DNA of 64,000 bases from JAOUEA01 sp963825635 (GCA_963825635.1 CAWGTU010000001.1:1488001-1552000); one strand, 5' to 3'; numbered from the stretch's first letter, positions 52,816 through 61,190 are shown. Numbers and translations are program-made. The notes: a model not told the origin generated them from the sequence alone.

Positions 52816-52964
52816 CCCGTTCGGGTCATTTCGCGTCCCTCGGGTGTCGTATCCGAGGATGCCTGCTTCTGACCCCTTCCGTTCGCGGCTGCCCCTCTGC
52901 TATGAATCGTGTTCCGCGGTTCGATGCCTCGCCCGCGGGACGCTCCGAGGGGGAGGGATCGGTA

Positions 52965-53243
52965 GTGAGGATCGAGCGGTTCCCGAACGTCGACGTCAGC
53001 ATCCTGCCGCCGAACCCCGCTCCCCCCGACTTCTGGCAAGAACGCGCCGCCTGCTTCGGCGTGGACCCCGACATCTTCTTCCCGATCTCCGAGGAGGAAG
53101 CCGGCCCCGCCCTCACGTTCTGCAACTCGTGCCGCATCAAGGAAGAGTGCCTCGCCTGGGCGCTGAAGAACGGTGAGCGATACGGGGTCTGGGGCGGGCT
53201 CACCGAGCAGCAGCGCAGGCGACTGCAGCGCAGGGTCGCCTGA
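52965..53243 (+). CDS. WhiB-family iron-sulfur regulator
   Basis: 92 residues from GTG 52965, which has GGAGGGA 6 bp upstream. Conserved [4Fe-4S] cysteines: ERAACFGVDPDIFF, then FCNSCRIKEECLAWAL (C-x2-C-x5-C), followed by the GVWGGLTEQQRRRLQRR turn and basic DNA-binding tail. WhiB proteins bind sigma factor region 4 and respond to redox or NO. An in-frame ATG at 52902 lacks an RBS and would add a poorly conserved N-terminus. Confidence 0.92.
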   Translation: MRIERFPNVDVSILPPNPAPPDFWQERAACFGVDPDIFFPISEEEAGPALTFCNSCRIKEECLAWALKNGERYGVWGGLTEQQRRRLQRRVA

Positions 53244-53288
53244 GACCCGCTCCGGCATCACGCGCACCCCTAGACTGAGGGCGCTGCC

Positions 53289-54338
53289 ATGTCGATCGAC
53301 ACGACCCCCGTCTACGCGCTCGCCCCGCTCCGCGTCAGCTTCGTGGGGGGCGGCACCGACTTCCCGCACTGGTACCTGGATCACGGCGGCGCGGTGCTCT
53401 CCGCCACGATCGATCACTTCGTCCGCGTCACGGTGGCGCCCCGCGACGATCGTGCCGTCCGCGTGCGCTCGCTCGACCTCGGCGAGCTCGTGCAGTACCG
53501 ACTCGACGAGGGTCCCCACTACGACGGCGTGCTCGATCTCGCCAAGGCGGCGATCGACCGCATCGGTCTCGACATCGGTCTCGACGTCGACATCGAGTCG
53601 GAGGCGCCGCCCGGGAGCGGACTGGGCGGCTCTTCGGCCCTCGTCACGGCGCTGGTCGCGGCCATCGCCTGCCTCGACGAACGGGAGCTCGGCTGCGACG
53701 AGGTCGCCCAGCTCTCGTACGCGATCGAACGCGACGACCTCGGCATCTCGGGCGGCTGGCAAGACCAGTACGCGACGGCGTTCGGGGGATTCAACCTGAT
53801 CGAGTTCGGTCGCGACGGGACGCGGGTGACCCCGGTCGATGCGGGCCCGGACGACCTCGAGGAGCTCCGCAAGCACCTCTTGCTGTGCTACACCGGGAAG
53901 GTCCGCCGCAACGTCGGGCTGATCGACCGGCAGATCCAGATGTTCGAGGCGGGTCGCGAGGACACGCTGCTCGGCATGAAGCAGCTCCGCGAGATGGCGT
54001 ACGCGATGCGGGACGCGATCGAGGTGGGCGACATGGAGCGCCTGGGCGTCATGCTCCGAGAGGCCTTCGAGGCGAAGAAGCGAATGAATCCCCACATCGC
54101 CGAGGAGACGCCGATCGAGGCGATGCTCGACGCCGCGTCGGCGGCCGGGGCGACCGGAGGGAAGATCTGCGGCGCCGGCGGGGGTGGCTACCTGCTGATC
54201 GCCTCGCCGCCCGAGGCGCGAGCCTCCGTGCGAGCGGCGCTCGAAGCGATGGGCGGACAGTTCGCTCCGTTCGAGGTCGACCCCGAGGGCGTGCGGGCTC
54301 GACGCGGCGAGCGCCGTTGGGCGCCCACGCACCCGTGA
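53289..54338 (+). CDS. hddA: GHMP kinase, D-glycero-D-manno-heptose-7-phosphate kinase type
   Basis: 349 residues. YALAPLRVSFVGGGTDFPHW near the start, the GHMP ATP loop APPGSGLGGSSALVTALVAA near residue 105, GGWQDQYATAFGG and GGKICGAGGGGYLLI. The HddA subfamily phosphorylates D-glycero-alpha-D-manno-heptose 7-phosphate at O1. It overlaps the GmhB-like gene, followed by GmhA, which makes heptose the likely substrate. Confidence 0.9.
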   Translation: MSIDTTPVYALAPLRVSFVGGGTDFPHWYLDHGGAVLSATIDHFVRVTVAPRDDRAVRVRSLDLGELVQYRLDEGPHYDGVLDLAKAAIDRIGLDIGLDVDIESEAPPGSGLGGSSALVTALVAAIACLDERELGCDEVAQLSYAIERDDLGISGGWQDQYATAFGGFNLIEFGRDGTRVTPVDAGPDDLEELRKHLLLCYTGKVRRNVGLIDRQIQMFEAGREDTLLGMKQLREMAYAMRDAIEVGDMERLGVMLREAFEAKKRMNPHIAEETPIEAMLDAASAAGATGGKICGAGGGGYLLIASPPEARASVRAALEAMGGQFAPFEVDPEGVRARRGERRWAPTHP

Positions 54339-54913
54339 GGTCCTCCCCCGTCACCGATCGGCGGCGGTTCGCGCTGCTCGATCGCGACGGCACGATCAAC
54401 GAGGAGGTCGGCCACCTCGCCGATCCAACCGAGCTCCGACTGATCCCCGGATCGGCGGACGCGATCAGGCGGCTGCGTGATCTCGGGCTCGGCGTCGTGG
54501 TCGTCACGAACCAGGCGAACGTGGGACGGGGCCTGCTCGCCCCCGGCGACCTCGAGCGCATCCACGCGCGCCTGCGGGAGATGCTCGCCGACGAGGGCGC
54601 TGACGTCGATGCGATCCTGCACTGCCCGCACGCACCCGAGGACGGATGTCGGTGCCGCAAGCCGGCGCCGGGCATGGCGCTCGACGCAGCAACCCGGTTC
54701 GGGTTCGACCCGGCCGACGGGTTCGTGGTCGGCGACCACGCCGGCGACGTCGGCATGGGCCGGGCCGTCGGGGCCACGACGTTCCTGGTGCTGACGGGCC
54801 ACGGCGCCGAGGAGCAGGAAACGGCAGGCGGCGACGCCGACCACGTGGTGGCGGACCTGGCCGCGGCCGCCGATATCATCGCGGCACGCACCGGACGGGA
54901 GGCCGCGGGATGA
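54335..54913 (+). CDS. gmhB: HAD-IIIA phosphatase, heptose 1,7-bisphosphatase type
   Basis: 192 residues from GTG 54335, overlapping the hddA stop (GTGA). HAD motif I FALLDRDGTINEE (D-x-D), motif II VVVTNQANVGRG, the zinc-binding CPHAPEDGCRCRKPAPGM and motif IV FVVGDHAGDVGMGRA. It removes the C7 phosphate of heptose 1,7-bisphosphate. The zinc Cys/His set supports this subfamily over histidinol phosphatase. Confidence 0.88.
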   Translation: MRSSPVTDRRRFALLDRDGTINEEVGHLADPTELRLIPGSADAIRRLRDLGLGVVVVTNQANVGRGLLAPGDLERIHARLREMLADEGADVDAILHCPHAPEDGCRCRKPAPGMALDAATRFGFDPADGFVVGDHAGDVGMGRAVGATTFLVLTGHGAEEQETAGGDADHVVADLAAAADIIAARTGREAAG

Positions 54914-55506
54914 CCCATGACGAGCTCCGAGCGACCGCCCTGGACTACCTCGATACCACAGCAGACACGGTGCGACGGGTCCAGGCCGGGTGCCTCGACG
55001 ACATCGCGGCCGCCGCCGAGATCCTGATCGCGTCGCTCCGAGGCGGCGGGAAGCTGATGATCTGCGGCAACGGCGGGAGCGCCGCCGACGCCCAGCACCT
55101 CGCGACCGAGTTCGTGAGCACCCTCACGATCGACAACCCGCGGCCCTCGATCCCGGCGATCGCACTCACGACCGACTCGTCGCTGCTCACCGCGATCGCG
55201 AACGACTTCGGCATCGAGGGCGTCTTCGCACGGCAGGTGGAATCGCTCGGACGCGCGGGCGACGTGCTGATCGCGATCTCGACGAGCGGGAGCTCTGCCA
55301 ACGTCGTGAAGGCCGCCGAGCAGGCGAGATCACAGGACGTGCAGGTGGTCGCGCTCACCGGCGGGTCGGGCGGTGCGCTCGCGCCCCTGGCGGACGCCGC
55401 GATCCGCGTGCCGTCGACCGTGACGGCGCACATCCAGGAGTGTCACCTCGCCGTCGAGCAGCTCCTCGCGCTGATGGTCGAGCGGACGCTCTACCCGCCC
55501 GGCTGA
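54910..55506 (+). CDS. gmhA: Phosphoheptose isomerase (SIS domain)
   Basis: 198 residues. LMICGNGGSAADAQHLATEFV near residue 50 (substrate Ser and Glu), NDFGIEGVFARQVESLG, ISTSGSSANVVKAAEQA and AHIQECHLAVEQLLALMVE with the catalytic His are typical of GmhA. It isomerises sedoheptulose 7-phosphate to D-glycero-D-manno-heptose 7-phosphate. ATG 54910 overlaps the gmhB stop, completing a three-gene operon. Confidence 0.93.
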   Translation: MTHDELRATALDYLDTTADTVRRVQAGCLDDIAAAAEILIASLRGGGKLMICGNGGSAADAQHLATEFVSTLTIDNPRPSIPAIALTTDSSLLTAIANDFGIEGVFARQVESLGRAGDVLIAISTSGSSANVVKAAEQARSQDVQVVALTGGSGGALAPLADAAIRVPSTVTAHIQECHLAVEQLLALMVERTLYPPG

Positions 55507-55533
55507 CGCCGGGCCGCGTCGCTCGCGGTCGAG

Positions 55534-56358
55534 TCAGCTCGGCGGTCCACCCCGGATCTCCTCAAGGATCCGCTGTTCCCATCCCGGGCCCCCGTCGTCG
55601 GTCAGGAGCCACCACGTCGCCCCCACTGCCTCGTAGTCGCCGGGATCGGTGTCGGGGGCCCCCTGGACCACAGCATCGAACGGAGCGGCCGACCTCCGGA
55701 TAGACCGCGTGAACGCCACCGCCTCGGCGAACGCAGCGGGCGAGATCGCGCCTGGTTCACCGTCGGTCACCGCGATCGGGAACAGGCCGTCCCACCGCGC
55801 GGCCCGCCGGAACGGCGCATGGTTCGGCCACATGCCCCCGACCCACACCGGGATGCGGGGGCGCTGCACCGGTCGCGGCAGGAACCTGACACCGTCGATC
55901 CGATGGTGCCCTCCGTCGATGGTGACGGGCTCGCCCGACCAGAGCCCGTCGAGGATCGCGAGTCCCTCGTCGAGGAGCTCCGCGCGTTCGCGTTCGCCTG
56001 TCGGCTCACCGAAGGACCCGAACTCGACGTCGGGCGGGAATCCCAAGCCGGCGCCGAAGATCACGCGGCCATGGCTGAGGTGGTCGAGCGTGACCGTCTC
56101 CCGCGCCACGGTCCACGGCCGGCGCCGCGCGAGCGGTGTGACCAGGGGACCCAGCCGGATGCGCTCGGTCGTCGCGGCAACCGCGGCGAGCGCGACCCAC
56201 GGGTCGTGTACCGACACGTCGAACTCGTCGGAGAACCGGATGTGGTCCCAGAGGAAGAACCCGTCCCAGCCCGCTGCCTCCGCTTCGCGACCCATCGTCA
56301 GCAGCAGGTCGAGTTGCCCGATGTTCGGCACCGTGACCCCGTATCGCATGCCGCTCAT
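55534..56358 (-). CDS. LLM-class F420-type oxidoreductase
   Basis: 274 residues. MRYGVTVPNIGQLDLLLTMG, AAGWDGFFLWDHIRFSDEF, IRLGPLVTPLARRRPWTVARE, LDHLSHGRVIFGAGLG and IPVWVGGMWPNHAPFRRAARWDG are LLM barrel motifs that bind F420 or FMN. Substrate unknown. Convergent with gmhA; its 5' end is 145 bp from the divergent exonuclease gene, which has an SOS box. Confidence 0.87.
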   Translation of the reverse strand: MSGMRYGVTVPNIGQLDLLLTMGREAEAAGWDGFFLWDHIRFSDEFDVSVHDPWVALAAVAATTERIRLGPLVTPLARRRPWTVARETVTLDHLSHGRVIFGAGLGFPPDVEFGSFGEPTGERERAELLDEGLAILDGLWSGEPVTIDGGHHRIDGVRFLPRPVQRPRIPVWVGGMWPNHAPFRRAARWDGLFPIAVTDGEPGAISPAAFAEAVAFTRSIRRSAAPFDAVVQGAPDTDPGDYEAVGATWWLLTDDGGPGWEQRILEEIRGGPPS

Positions 56359-56435
56359 CCTAGGGTCGGTGTCCCGGCGGCGTGTCGGTGGCGACCGTCA
56401 CCATCGCGGCGTGACGTCTTCCCCGTGGCACCCGC

Positions 56436-56464
56436 TTGACCATCGAACACCTGTTCGATACCAT
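56436..56464 (+). promoter_or_regulatory. SOS (LexA) box within a promoter, exonuclease-UvrC-like gene
   Basis: TCGAAC-acct-GTTCGA (56443-56458) is a perfect actinobacterial LexA operator. It fills the 17-bp spacer between TTGACC (56436-56441) and TACCAT (56459-56464), a -35/-10 pair, so LexA would block RNA polymerase directly. The gene starts 40 bp after the -10. Confidence 0.85.
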
Positions 56465-56503
56465 CCAGCTCCCGTTCGGCCCCTCCCGACGGAGGCGACG
56501 CCC

Positions 56504-58192
56504 GTGCCGATCGATGCGAGGCCACCCGACGCGGTCTCGGCTGAACCGATCCAGACCACCCTCGCGCTCGGGGTGCCCCTCTCCGAGGTCACGTTCTGCG
56601 TCGTCGATCTCGAGACGACCGGGGGCTCGCCCGCCGACGACGCGATCACCGAGATCGGGGCCGTGAAGATCCGCGGCGGAGAGCGGCTCGGGTCGTTCCG
56701 AACGCTCGTGAATCCTCGGCGGCCGATCCCCCCGTATATCGCCCACCTCACCGGCATCGACGACCGCCTCGTCTCCGGCGAACCGGCGATCGAGCAGGTG
56801 CTCCCGGCGTTCCTGGAGTTCTTCCGAGGGTCCGTGTTCGTGGCACACAACGCGGGGTTCGACTTCGGGTTCCTCAACGCGAACTGCGACGTGCTCGACT
56901 ACCCGGCGCTCCCGGGTCCCCCGCTGTGCACCGCCCGCCTCGCGCGGCGCGTGGTCTGGCCCGACGTGCCCAACGTGAGACTCGCGACCCTCGCGAACTA
57001 CTTCCGCACCCGCGCGACGCCGACCCACCGGGCACTCGACGACGCCGAGGCGTGCGCCGAGGTGCTGCACGGTCTGCTCGACCTCGGCGGCCGGCTCGGC
57101 ATCCTGACGATGGGCGACCTCGCCGAGGCGGTGCGGGCGAGGGGGCGGCCGAACTTCGGCAAGATCGCGCTCGCCGACTCGCTGCCCCACGCCCCCGGGG
57201 TCTATCTCTTCAAGGCTGGGGATGGTCGCGTGCTCTACGTCGGCAAGGCCAACGACCTGCGCTCGCGGGTGAAGTCGTACTTCTACGGCGACGAGCGGAA
57301 GAAGATCGTCGACCTGCTCGACGAGGTGCGCTCCGTCGAGGGCATCCGCTGCGGCGGCGAGCTCGAGGCGCTCGTCGTCGAGGCGCGGCTGATCCGCCGG
57401 CACGAACCGAAGTACAACCGTCGGGGGAAGACGTGGCGTCGCGGCGCCTACCTCGCCCTCGACCCTCGGGAGGCGTGGCCGCGGCTGAAGGTGGTACACA
57501 CCGCGAAGCCCGACGACGGGCGTCTGTACCTCGGGCCGTTCGGCAGCGCCGCCGGGGCGCGCCTCGCGAAGGAGGCCTTGGAGGAGACCGCCCCGATCCG
57601 TCGGTGCACCACCTCGATGGGGGCGCGCACCCGCTTCGCGCCCTGCGCCCTTGCCGACATGGGCCGCTGCCTCGCACCGTGCGATGGACGCACCGACCCC
57701 GAGCGCTACGGAGAGCTCGTCCGATGGCTCGCCTCCTCCCTGGCTTCCAGCCCGGGCGAGCTCCTCGAAGCGCTCGAACGTCGCATGACCCATCTCGCCG
57801 AGGCGGAGCGGTACGAGGAAGCCGCCTCGGTACGGGACCGCCTGCGTGCGCTCGCCGAGGCAATGTGGCGGTCGAGGGTCGACGCGTGGCTCGTCGAGGC
57901 GGGCCGGCTCGAGCTCCGTACCGGAGACGGCGAGCCGCTGCGCTTCGATCACGGAGCCTTGCGGACCCCGGGTGCCGCCGGCGAGCCACTCGGCGTGCCG
58001 TGCCCGCGCGAGCGGGCCGACGAGCTGGCGGCCGTGCGATCGTGGGTCGCGAAGCATCGTCCGCGCGTGACGGCGTGCGACCGGGCGCCGTGTGAGTCCG
58101 TCGACGGCGGCGCGGCCCTGGCGCGTGTGCTGCAACGCACCCGTGAGGCGTCGGGCAACCGCGAGGACCGCCGGCGCGACCGCCGCCGGTAG
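56504..58192 (+). CDS. DEDDh exonuclease fused to UvrC-like GIY-YIG nuclease
   Basis: 562 residues from GTG 56504 (GGAGG 8 bp upstream). First domain: exonuclease with CVVDLETTGGSPADD near residue 33, VAHNAGFDFGFLNANC and THRALDDAEACAEVL. Second: GIY-YIG domain HAPGVYLFKAGDGRVLYVGKA near 227. Then a UVR-type helical hairpin (LEALERRMTHLAEAERYEEAA, about 420-445). The C-terminal RNase H-like and HhH domains of UvrC are missing, as in Cho/YdjQ. Probably incises or trims DNA lesions. The SOS box upstream supports a damage-response role. Confidence 0.9.
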   Translation: MPIDARPPDAVSAEPIQTTLALGVPLSEVTFCVVDLETTGGSPADDAITEIGAVKIRGGERLGSFRTLVNPRRPIPPYIAHLTGIDDRLVSGEPAIEQVLPAFLEFFRGSVFVAHNAGFDFGFLNANCDVLDYPALPGPPLCTARLARRVVWPDVPNVRLATLANYFRTRATPTHRALDDAEACAEVLHGLLDLGGRLGILTMGDLAEAVRARGRPNFGKIALADSLPHAPGVYLFKAGDGRVLYVGKANDLRSRVKSYFYGDERKKIVDLLDEVRSVEGIRCGGELEALVVEARLIRRHEPKYNRRGKTWRRGAYLALDPREAWPRLKVVHTAKPDDGRLYLGPFGSAAGARLAKEALEETAPIRRCTTSMGARTRFAPCALADMGRCLAPCDGRTDPERYGELVRWLASSLASSPGELLEALERRMTHLAEAERYEEAASVRDRLRALAEAMWRSRVDAWLVEAGRLELRTGDGEPLRFDHGALRTPGAAGEPLGVPCPRERADELAAVRSWVAKHRPRVTACDRAPCESVDGGAALARVLQRTREASGNREDRRRDRRR

Positions 58193-58202
58193 ACTTTGCC
58201 GC

Positions 58203-59375
58203 ATGGAACGCGCGGTGATCGTCGAGGGCGCCCGGACGCCCATCGGGAAGTTCCTTGGCTCGTTCGCCGAGACCCCCGCGGTGGAGCTCGGCGAGCTCGC
58301 CGCCAAGGAAGCGCTGCGCCGTGCGAACGTCGAGGCCGACAAGGTCGACCAGACGATCATCGGCCACGCCCGCCAGGCCGGGAACGGCCCGAACACCGGC
58401 CGCCAGGTGAGCATACGGGCGGGCGTGCCGCAGGACGTCAGCGCTTACAACGTGAACATCGCCTGTGGCTCGGGCATGAAGGCCACCCAGCTCGGCGCCC
58501 AGCAGATCGTGCTCGGCGAGAGCGACGTGGTGCTCGTCGGCGGCATCGAGAACATGACCCGGGTGCCATACCTGCTGCCCGATATGCGGCTGGGCCATCG
58601 GCTCGGCAACACCGAGGCCGTCGACGCGATGTACCGCGACGGCCTGCTCGACCCTCTCTGCGGGCTGATCATGGGCGAGACCGCCGAGAACCTCGTCGAC
58701 ATGTACGACATCTCCCGCGAGGAGCAGGACGAGTTCGCGCTGCGGTCCCAGCGGCAGGCGATGGCGGGCGCCGAAGGCAGGGCCGCGGAGATGTTCCCGG
58801 TCGAGGTGACGCTCGGGCGGAAGACCGTGACGGTCGACGACGACGAGCACATCCGACCTGGATCCTCGATGGAGTCTCTCGCCGAGCTCGCGCCTGTGTT
58901 CCGAGACGGCGGCAGCGTCACCGCCGGCAACTCGAGCGGGCTCACCGACGGCGCCGCCGCGCTCCTGCTGATGAGCGAGTCCCGGGCGACGGCGGAGGGG
59001 CGCGAGCCTCTCGCCGCGATCACCGCGATGTCGTGGGCGGGTGTGGCGCCCGAGATCATGGGCATCGGGCCCGTGCCGGCCACCCAGAAGGTGATGGACC
59101 GGCTCGGGTGCACGATCGACGACTTCGAGCTGATCGAGATCAACGAGGCGTTCGCGGCCCAGGTGATCGCGTGCGAGCGTGAGCTGAAGTTCGACCGCGA
59201 GCGGCTGAACGTGAAGGGCGGCGGCATCTCTGTCGGCCACCCGATCGGCATGAGCGGCGCGCGCATCGTGCTCGCGCTCGCCTACGAGATGCGCGCGCGC
59301 GACCTGTCGATGGGCCTCGCCACGCTCTGCATCTCAGGCGGCCAGGGGCTGGCGGTCGTGCTGGAGCGCGCATGA
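58203..59375 (+). CDS. Acetyl-CoA acetyltransferase (thiolase)
   Basis: 390 residues. VEGARTPIGKFLGSFAE at the start, nucleophile Cys in NIACGSGMKATQLG near residue 89, NSSGLTDGAAALLLMSE, NEAFAAQVIA, the base region GGGISVGHPIGMSGARI and the final CISGGQGLAVVLE. It condenses or cleaves acetoacetyl-CoA or longer 3-ketoacyl-CoA. The stop is inside a tandem repeat that recurs downstream. Confidence 0.94.
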   Translation: MERAVIVEGARTPIGKFLGSFAETPAVELGELAAKEALRRANVEADKVDQTIIGHARQAGNGPNTGRQVSIRAGVPQDVSAYNVNIACGSGMKATQLGAQQIVLGESDVVLVGGIENMTRVPYLLPDMRLGHRLGNTEAVDAMYRDGLLDPLCGLIMGETAENLVDMYDISREEQDEFALRSQRQAMAGAEGRAAEMFPVEVTLGRKTVTVDDDEHIRPGSSMESLAELAPVFRDGGSVTAGNSSGLTDGAAALLLMSESRATAEGREPLAAITAMSWAGVAPEIMGIGPVPATQKVMDRLGCTIDDFELIEINEAFAAQVIACERELKFDRERLNVKGGGISVGHPIGMSGARIVLALAYEMRARDLSMGLATLCISGGQGLAVVLERA

Positions 59376-59420
59376 CTGGAAGCGCTGGAGCGCGCATGAC
59401 TGAAGCCCTGGAGCGCACGT
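59361..59420. repeat. Tandem repeat of 23-24 bp over the thiolase stop codon
   Basis: CTGGAGCGCGCATGACTGGA-type unit: full copies at 59361-59384 and 59385-59407 and a partial copy at 59408-59420. The thiolase TGA lies in the first copy and the same codons recur in the next. Confidence 0.8.
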
Positions 59421-59435
59421 GAGAGGAGCCGAACG

Positions 59436-59726
59436 ATGAGCGCCGTGCATGCCGTGGTCTTGATCCAGTGCCAGGTCGACGAGATCGGCGAAGCCGCGCA
59501 GGCGATCGCCGAGATCGACGGCGTGAGCGAGGTCTACTCGGTCGCCGGCGAGTTCGACCTGATCGCGATCGTGCGGGTGCCCGCCCACGAGCAACTCGCC
59601 ACCGTGATCCCCGGCGGCATCGCGAAGGTCGAGGGGGTCGAGCGGACCGAGACCCTGATCAGCTTCCAGGTGTACTCCAAGCACGACCTCGAGCGGCTGT
59701 TCTCCCTCGGGTTCGACGAGGGCTGA
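59436..59726 (+). CDS. Lrp/AsnC ligand-binding (RAM) domain protein
   Basis: 96 residues: HAVVLIQCQVDEIGEAAQAI, VSEVYSVAGEFDLIAIVRV and ISFQVYSKHDLERLFSLGFD form the alpha-beta RAM sandwich. There is no helix-turn-helix part. Stand-alone RAM proteins bind amino acids and may act as partner subunits of full Lrp regulators. Preceded by GAGAGGAGC. Confidence 0.87.
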   Translation: MSAVHAVVLIQCQVDEIGEAAQAIAEIDGVSEVYSVAGEFDLIAIVRVPAHEQLATVIPGGIAKVEGVERTETLISFQVYSKHDLERLFSLGFDEG

Positions 59727-59743
59727 CCGGCGCCGTCGCGGCG

Positions 59744-60121
59744 TCAGATCAACGACGTGTAGCTGACGCCTCCCGGCCAGTCGACCGCCACCACCAACGC
59801 GGTGCGACCCCACGTGCTGAGGTCTCCGCCGTCGCGGTCCTCGTACTTCTCGAGCATCGTCCGCCGGGCCAGCGCGTCCTCGGACGAGCCGTCCTCGACG
59901 ACCCGGGCTCGCGTCACCCGCTTCCTCCCCCCGAGCTCCAGCTCGACGTCCGGCGTGATCATCAGGTTGCGCACCCAGTCGCTGCGATCGCGGTCCCCCG
60001 CCATCAGGAACACGATCTCGTCGACGAGCACGAACCAGATCTCGATGCGGTGGGGACTCCCGGTGACGCGACCGGTCGTCGTGAGGTAGCAGAAGTCCCG
60101 CGCCGCGAGGTCGTCGGGCAT
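59744..60121 (-). CDS. DDN-type deazaflavin (F420)-dependent nitroreductase-family protein
   Basis: 125 residues, split beta-barrel: FCYLTTTGRVTGSPHRIEIWF at the start, VFLMAGDRDRSDWVRNLMI (F420-binding position) and DVELELGGRKRVTRARVV. The family uses F420H2 or FMN; substrate unknown. Confidence 0.83.
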   Translation of the reverse strand: MPDDLAARDFCYLTTTGRVTGSPHRIEIWFVLVDEIVFLMAGDRDRSDWVRNLMITPDVELELGGRKRVTRARVVEDGSSEDALARRTMLEKYEDRDGGDLSTWGRTALVVAVDWPGGVSYTSLI

Positions 60122-60129
60122 CGGGGGGG

Positions 60130-60237
60130 CTACCAGACGGCCCAGATGACGAGCGCCGCGATGACGACGAGGGCCCCGACGAAGATCGCGAGATCCGCCT
60201 TCTTCACCTTGCCCGGCTGTTGGTAGTTGAACCCCAT
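60130..60237 (-). CDS. Small single-pass membrane protein (35 aa)
   Basis: MGFNYQQPGKVKKADLAIFV followed by a hydrophobic helix ending in WAVW. It lies 4 bp upstream of the next small gene in the other direction of reading and just upstream of the DDN-type gene on the same strand. Composition and positive N-terminal cytoplasmic part fit a real membrane microprotein. Confidence 0.6.
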   Translation of the reverse strand: MGFNYQQPGKVKKADLAIFVGALVVIAALVIWAVW

Positions 60238-60241
60238 CGCG

Positions 60242-60445
60242 CTACAGACGGTAGTACTCGCGGAAGCGTTCCGGCGAGAGCCAGTAGATGTGCTGGCGTA
60301 CGGTGGACGCGTAGGTGCGGGCCTCGAGGTGGTCCTTGCAGGCCCGCTCGGAGGCGACGGAGCCAGAAGGGTCGACGATGCCGACGCGCCAGCCGGAGTC
60401 GTCCTCGCGGAGCTCCACCCCGAACCCGTTCTCCCCGGCGCCCAC
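60242..60445 (-). CDS. Small protein of unknown function
   Basis: 67 residues from GTG 60445 with GAGGAG upstream: GFGVELREDDSGWRVGIVDP in the middle and YASTVRQHIYWLSPERFREY at the C-terminus. Part of a run of small minus-strand genes; no family recognised. Confidence 0.62.
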   Translation of the reverse strand: MGAGENGFGVELREDDSGWRVGIVDPSGSVASERACKDHLEARTYASTVRQHIYWLSPERFREYYRL

Positions 60446-60456
60446 CCGTCGGCTCC

Positions 60457-60744
60457 TCAGCCCTGCTGCACCAGGTTCTGCTCGAGCCGCGCCAGGTGCT
60501 CGCGGAGCGGCCCCAGCACGGAGTCCTGGTCCAGGGTGAACTCCGGCTTGACGTCGGCGATCTGCTCGAGCGCCTCTTCCAGCCTCGATCCCGCCTCCTC
60601 TGCGTCGCGCAGGGCGTTCACCAGCGTCACCGCGTAGTCGGGGCTGAACGGCCGCCCGTCCCACGGTGAGGTGCCGCCACTCTCGATCACCTGCTCCGCG
60701 AGGAACTCGCGTCCGTTGCGCTTGTCCGTGCCCTTGATCTTCAC
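60457..60744 (-). CDS. Protein of unknown function (95 aa)
   Basis: From GTG 60744, VKIKGTDKRNGREFLAEQVI and YAVTLVNALRDAEEAGSRLE, mostly helical and possibly coiled-coil near the C-terminus. Overlaps the upstream response-regulator-like stop by 4 bp with a good GGAGAG RBS. Function unknown. Confidence 0.65.
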   Translation of the reverse strand: MKIKGTDKRNGREFLAEQVIESGGTSPWDGRPFSPDYAVTLVNALRDAEEAGSRLEEALEQIADVKPEFTLDQDSVLGPLREHLARLEQNLVQQG

Positions 60745-61127
60745 GCGCTCTCCTTCTCGCTGACGAGTTCCAACAGGCGGTCGGCCAGCTCGAACGGGTC
60801 GGGCGGTTTGACGAACCAGGCGTCGGCGCCCGACCACCGCGCGAGCCACGCGTCATGCTTGCGCTCCAACAGGATCACGATCACGCCGTGGTACGGATCG
60901 GCGTCGTCGCGCAGGGCCTTGGCCAGGGCGAACGCCCCGGCGCGCGATGCGATCTCGTCGGCCACGATCACGTCGGGCCGGTCGCGCAGGGCCGCACGGA
61001 TGCCGAGCTCTCCGTTCGCCGCGGCGCGGAACCGCAGCTCGCCGCCGATCGCACGCTCGACGCTACGAACGGCGAGCGCCATGAGCTCACGCGAGGCCGG
61101 ATCGGGTGACACCAGCAGCACATCCAT
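60741..61127 (-). CDS. Response-regulator-receiver-like protein
   Basis: 128 residues. MDVLLVSPDPASRELMALAV, DVIVADEIASRAGAFALAKAL, VIVILLERKHD and ADAWFVKPPDPFELADRLLEL follow the receiver fold, with the K-P turn. The phospho-acceptor position reads VIVADE, so the Asp is probably present. No output domain; may be a signal-relay module. Coupled to the next small gene. Confidence 0.78.
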   Translation of the reverse strand: MDVLLVSPDPASRELMALAVRSVERAIGGELRFRAAANGELGIRAALRDRPDVIVADEIASRAGAFALAKALRDDADPYHGVIVILLERKHDAWLARWSGADAWFVKPPDPFELADRLLELVSEKESA

Positions 61128-61146
61128 CGGGCTGGATGCTACTCGC

Positions 61147-61190
61147 TTTCCGGTCGGTTTCCGGCCGGTTTCCGCGTGGGTGCCGGCCGG
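61147..61190. repeat. Four 11-bp tandem repeats upstream of receiver gene
   Basis: TTTCCGGTCGG, TTTCCGGCCGG, TTTCCGCGTGG and GTGCCGGCCGG follow one another. They lie in the 200-bp intergenic space between the receiver-like gene and the divergent aquaporin gene. Confidence 0.65.
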
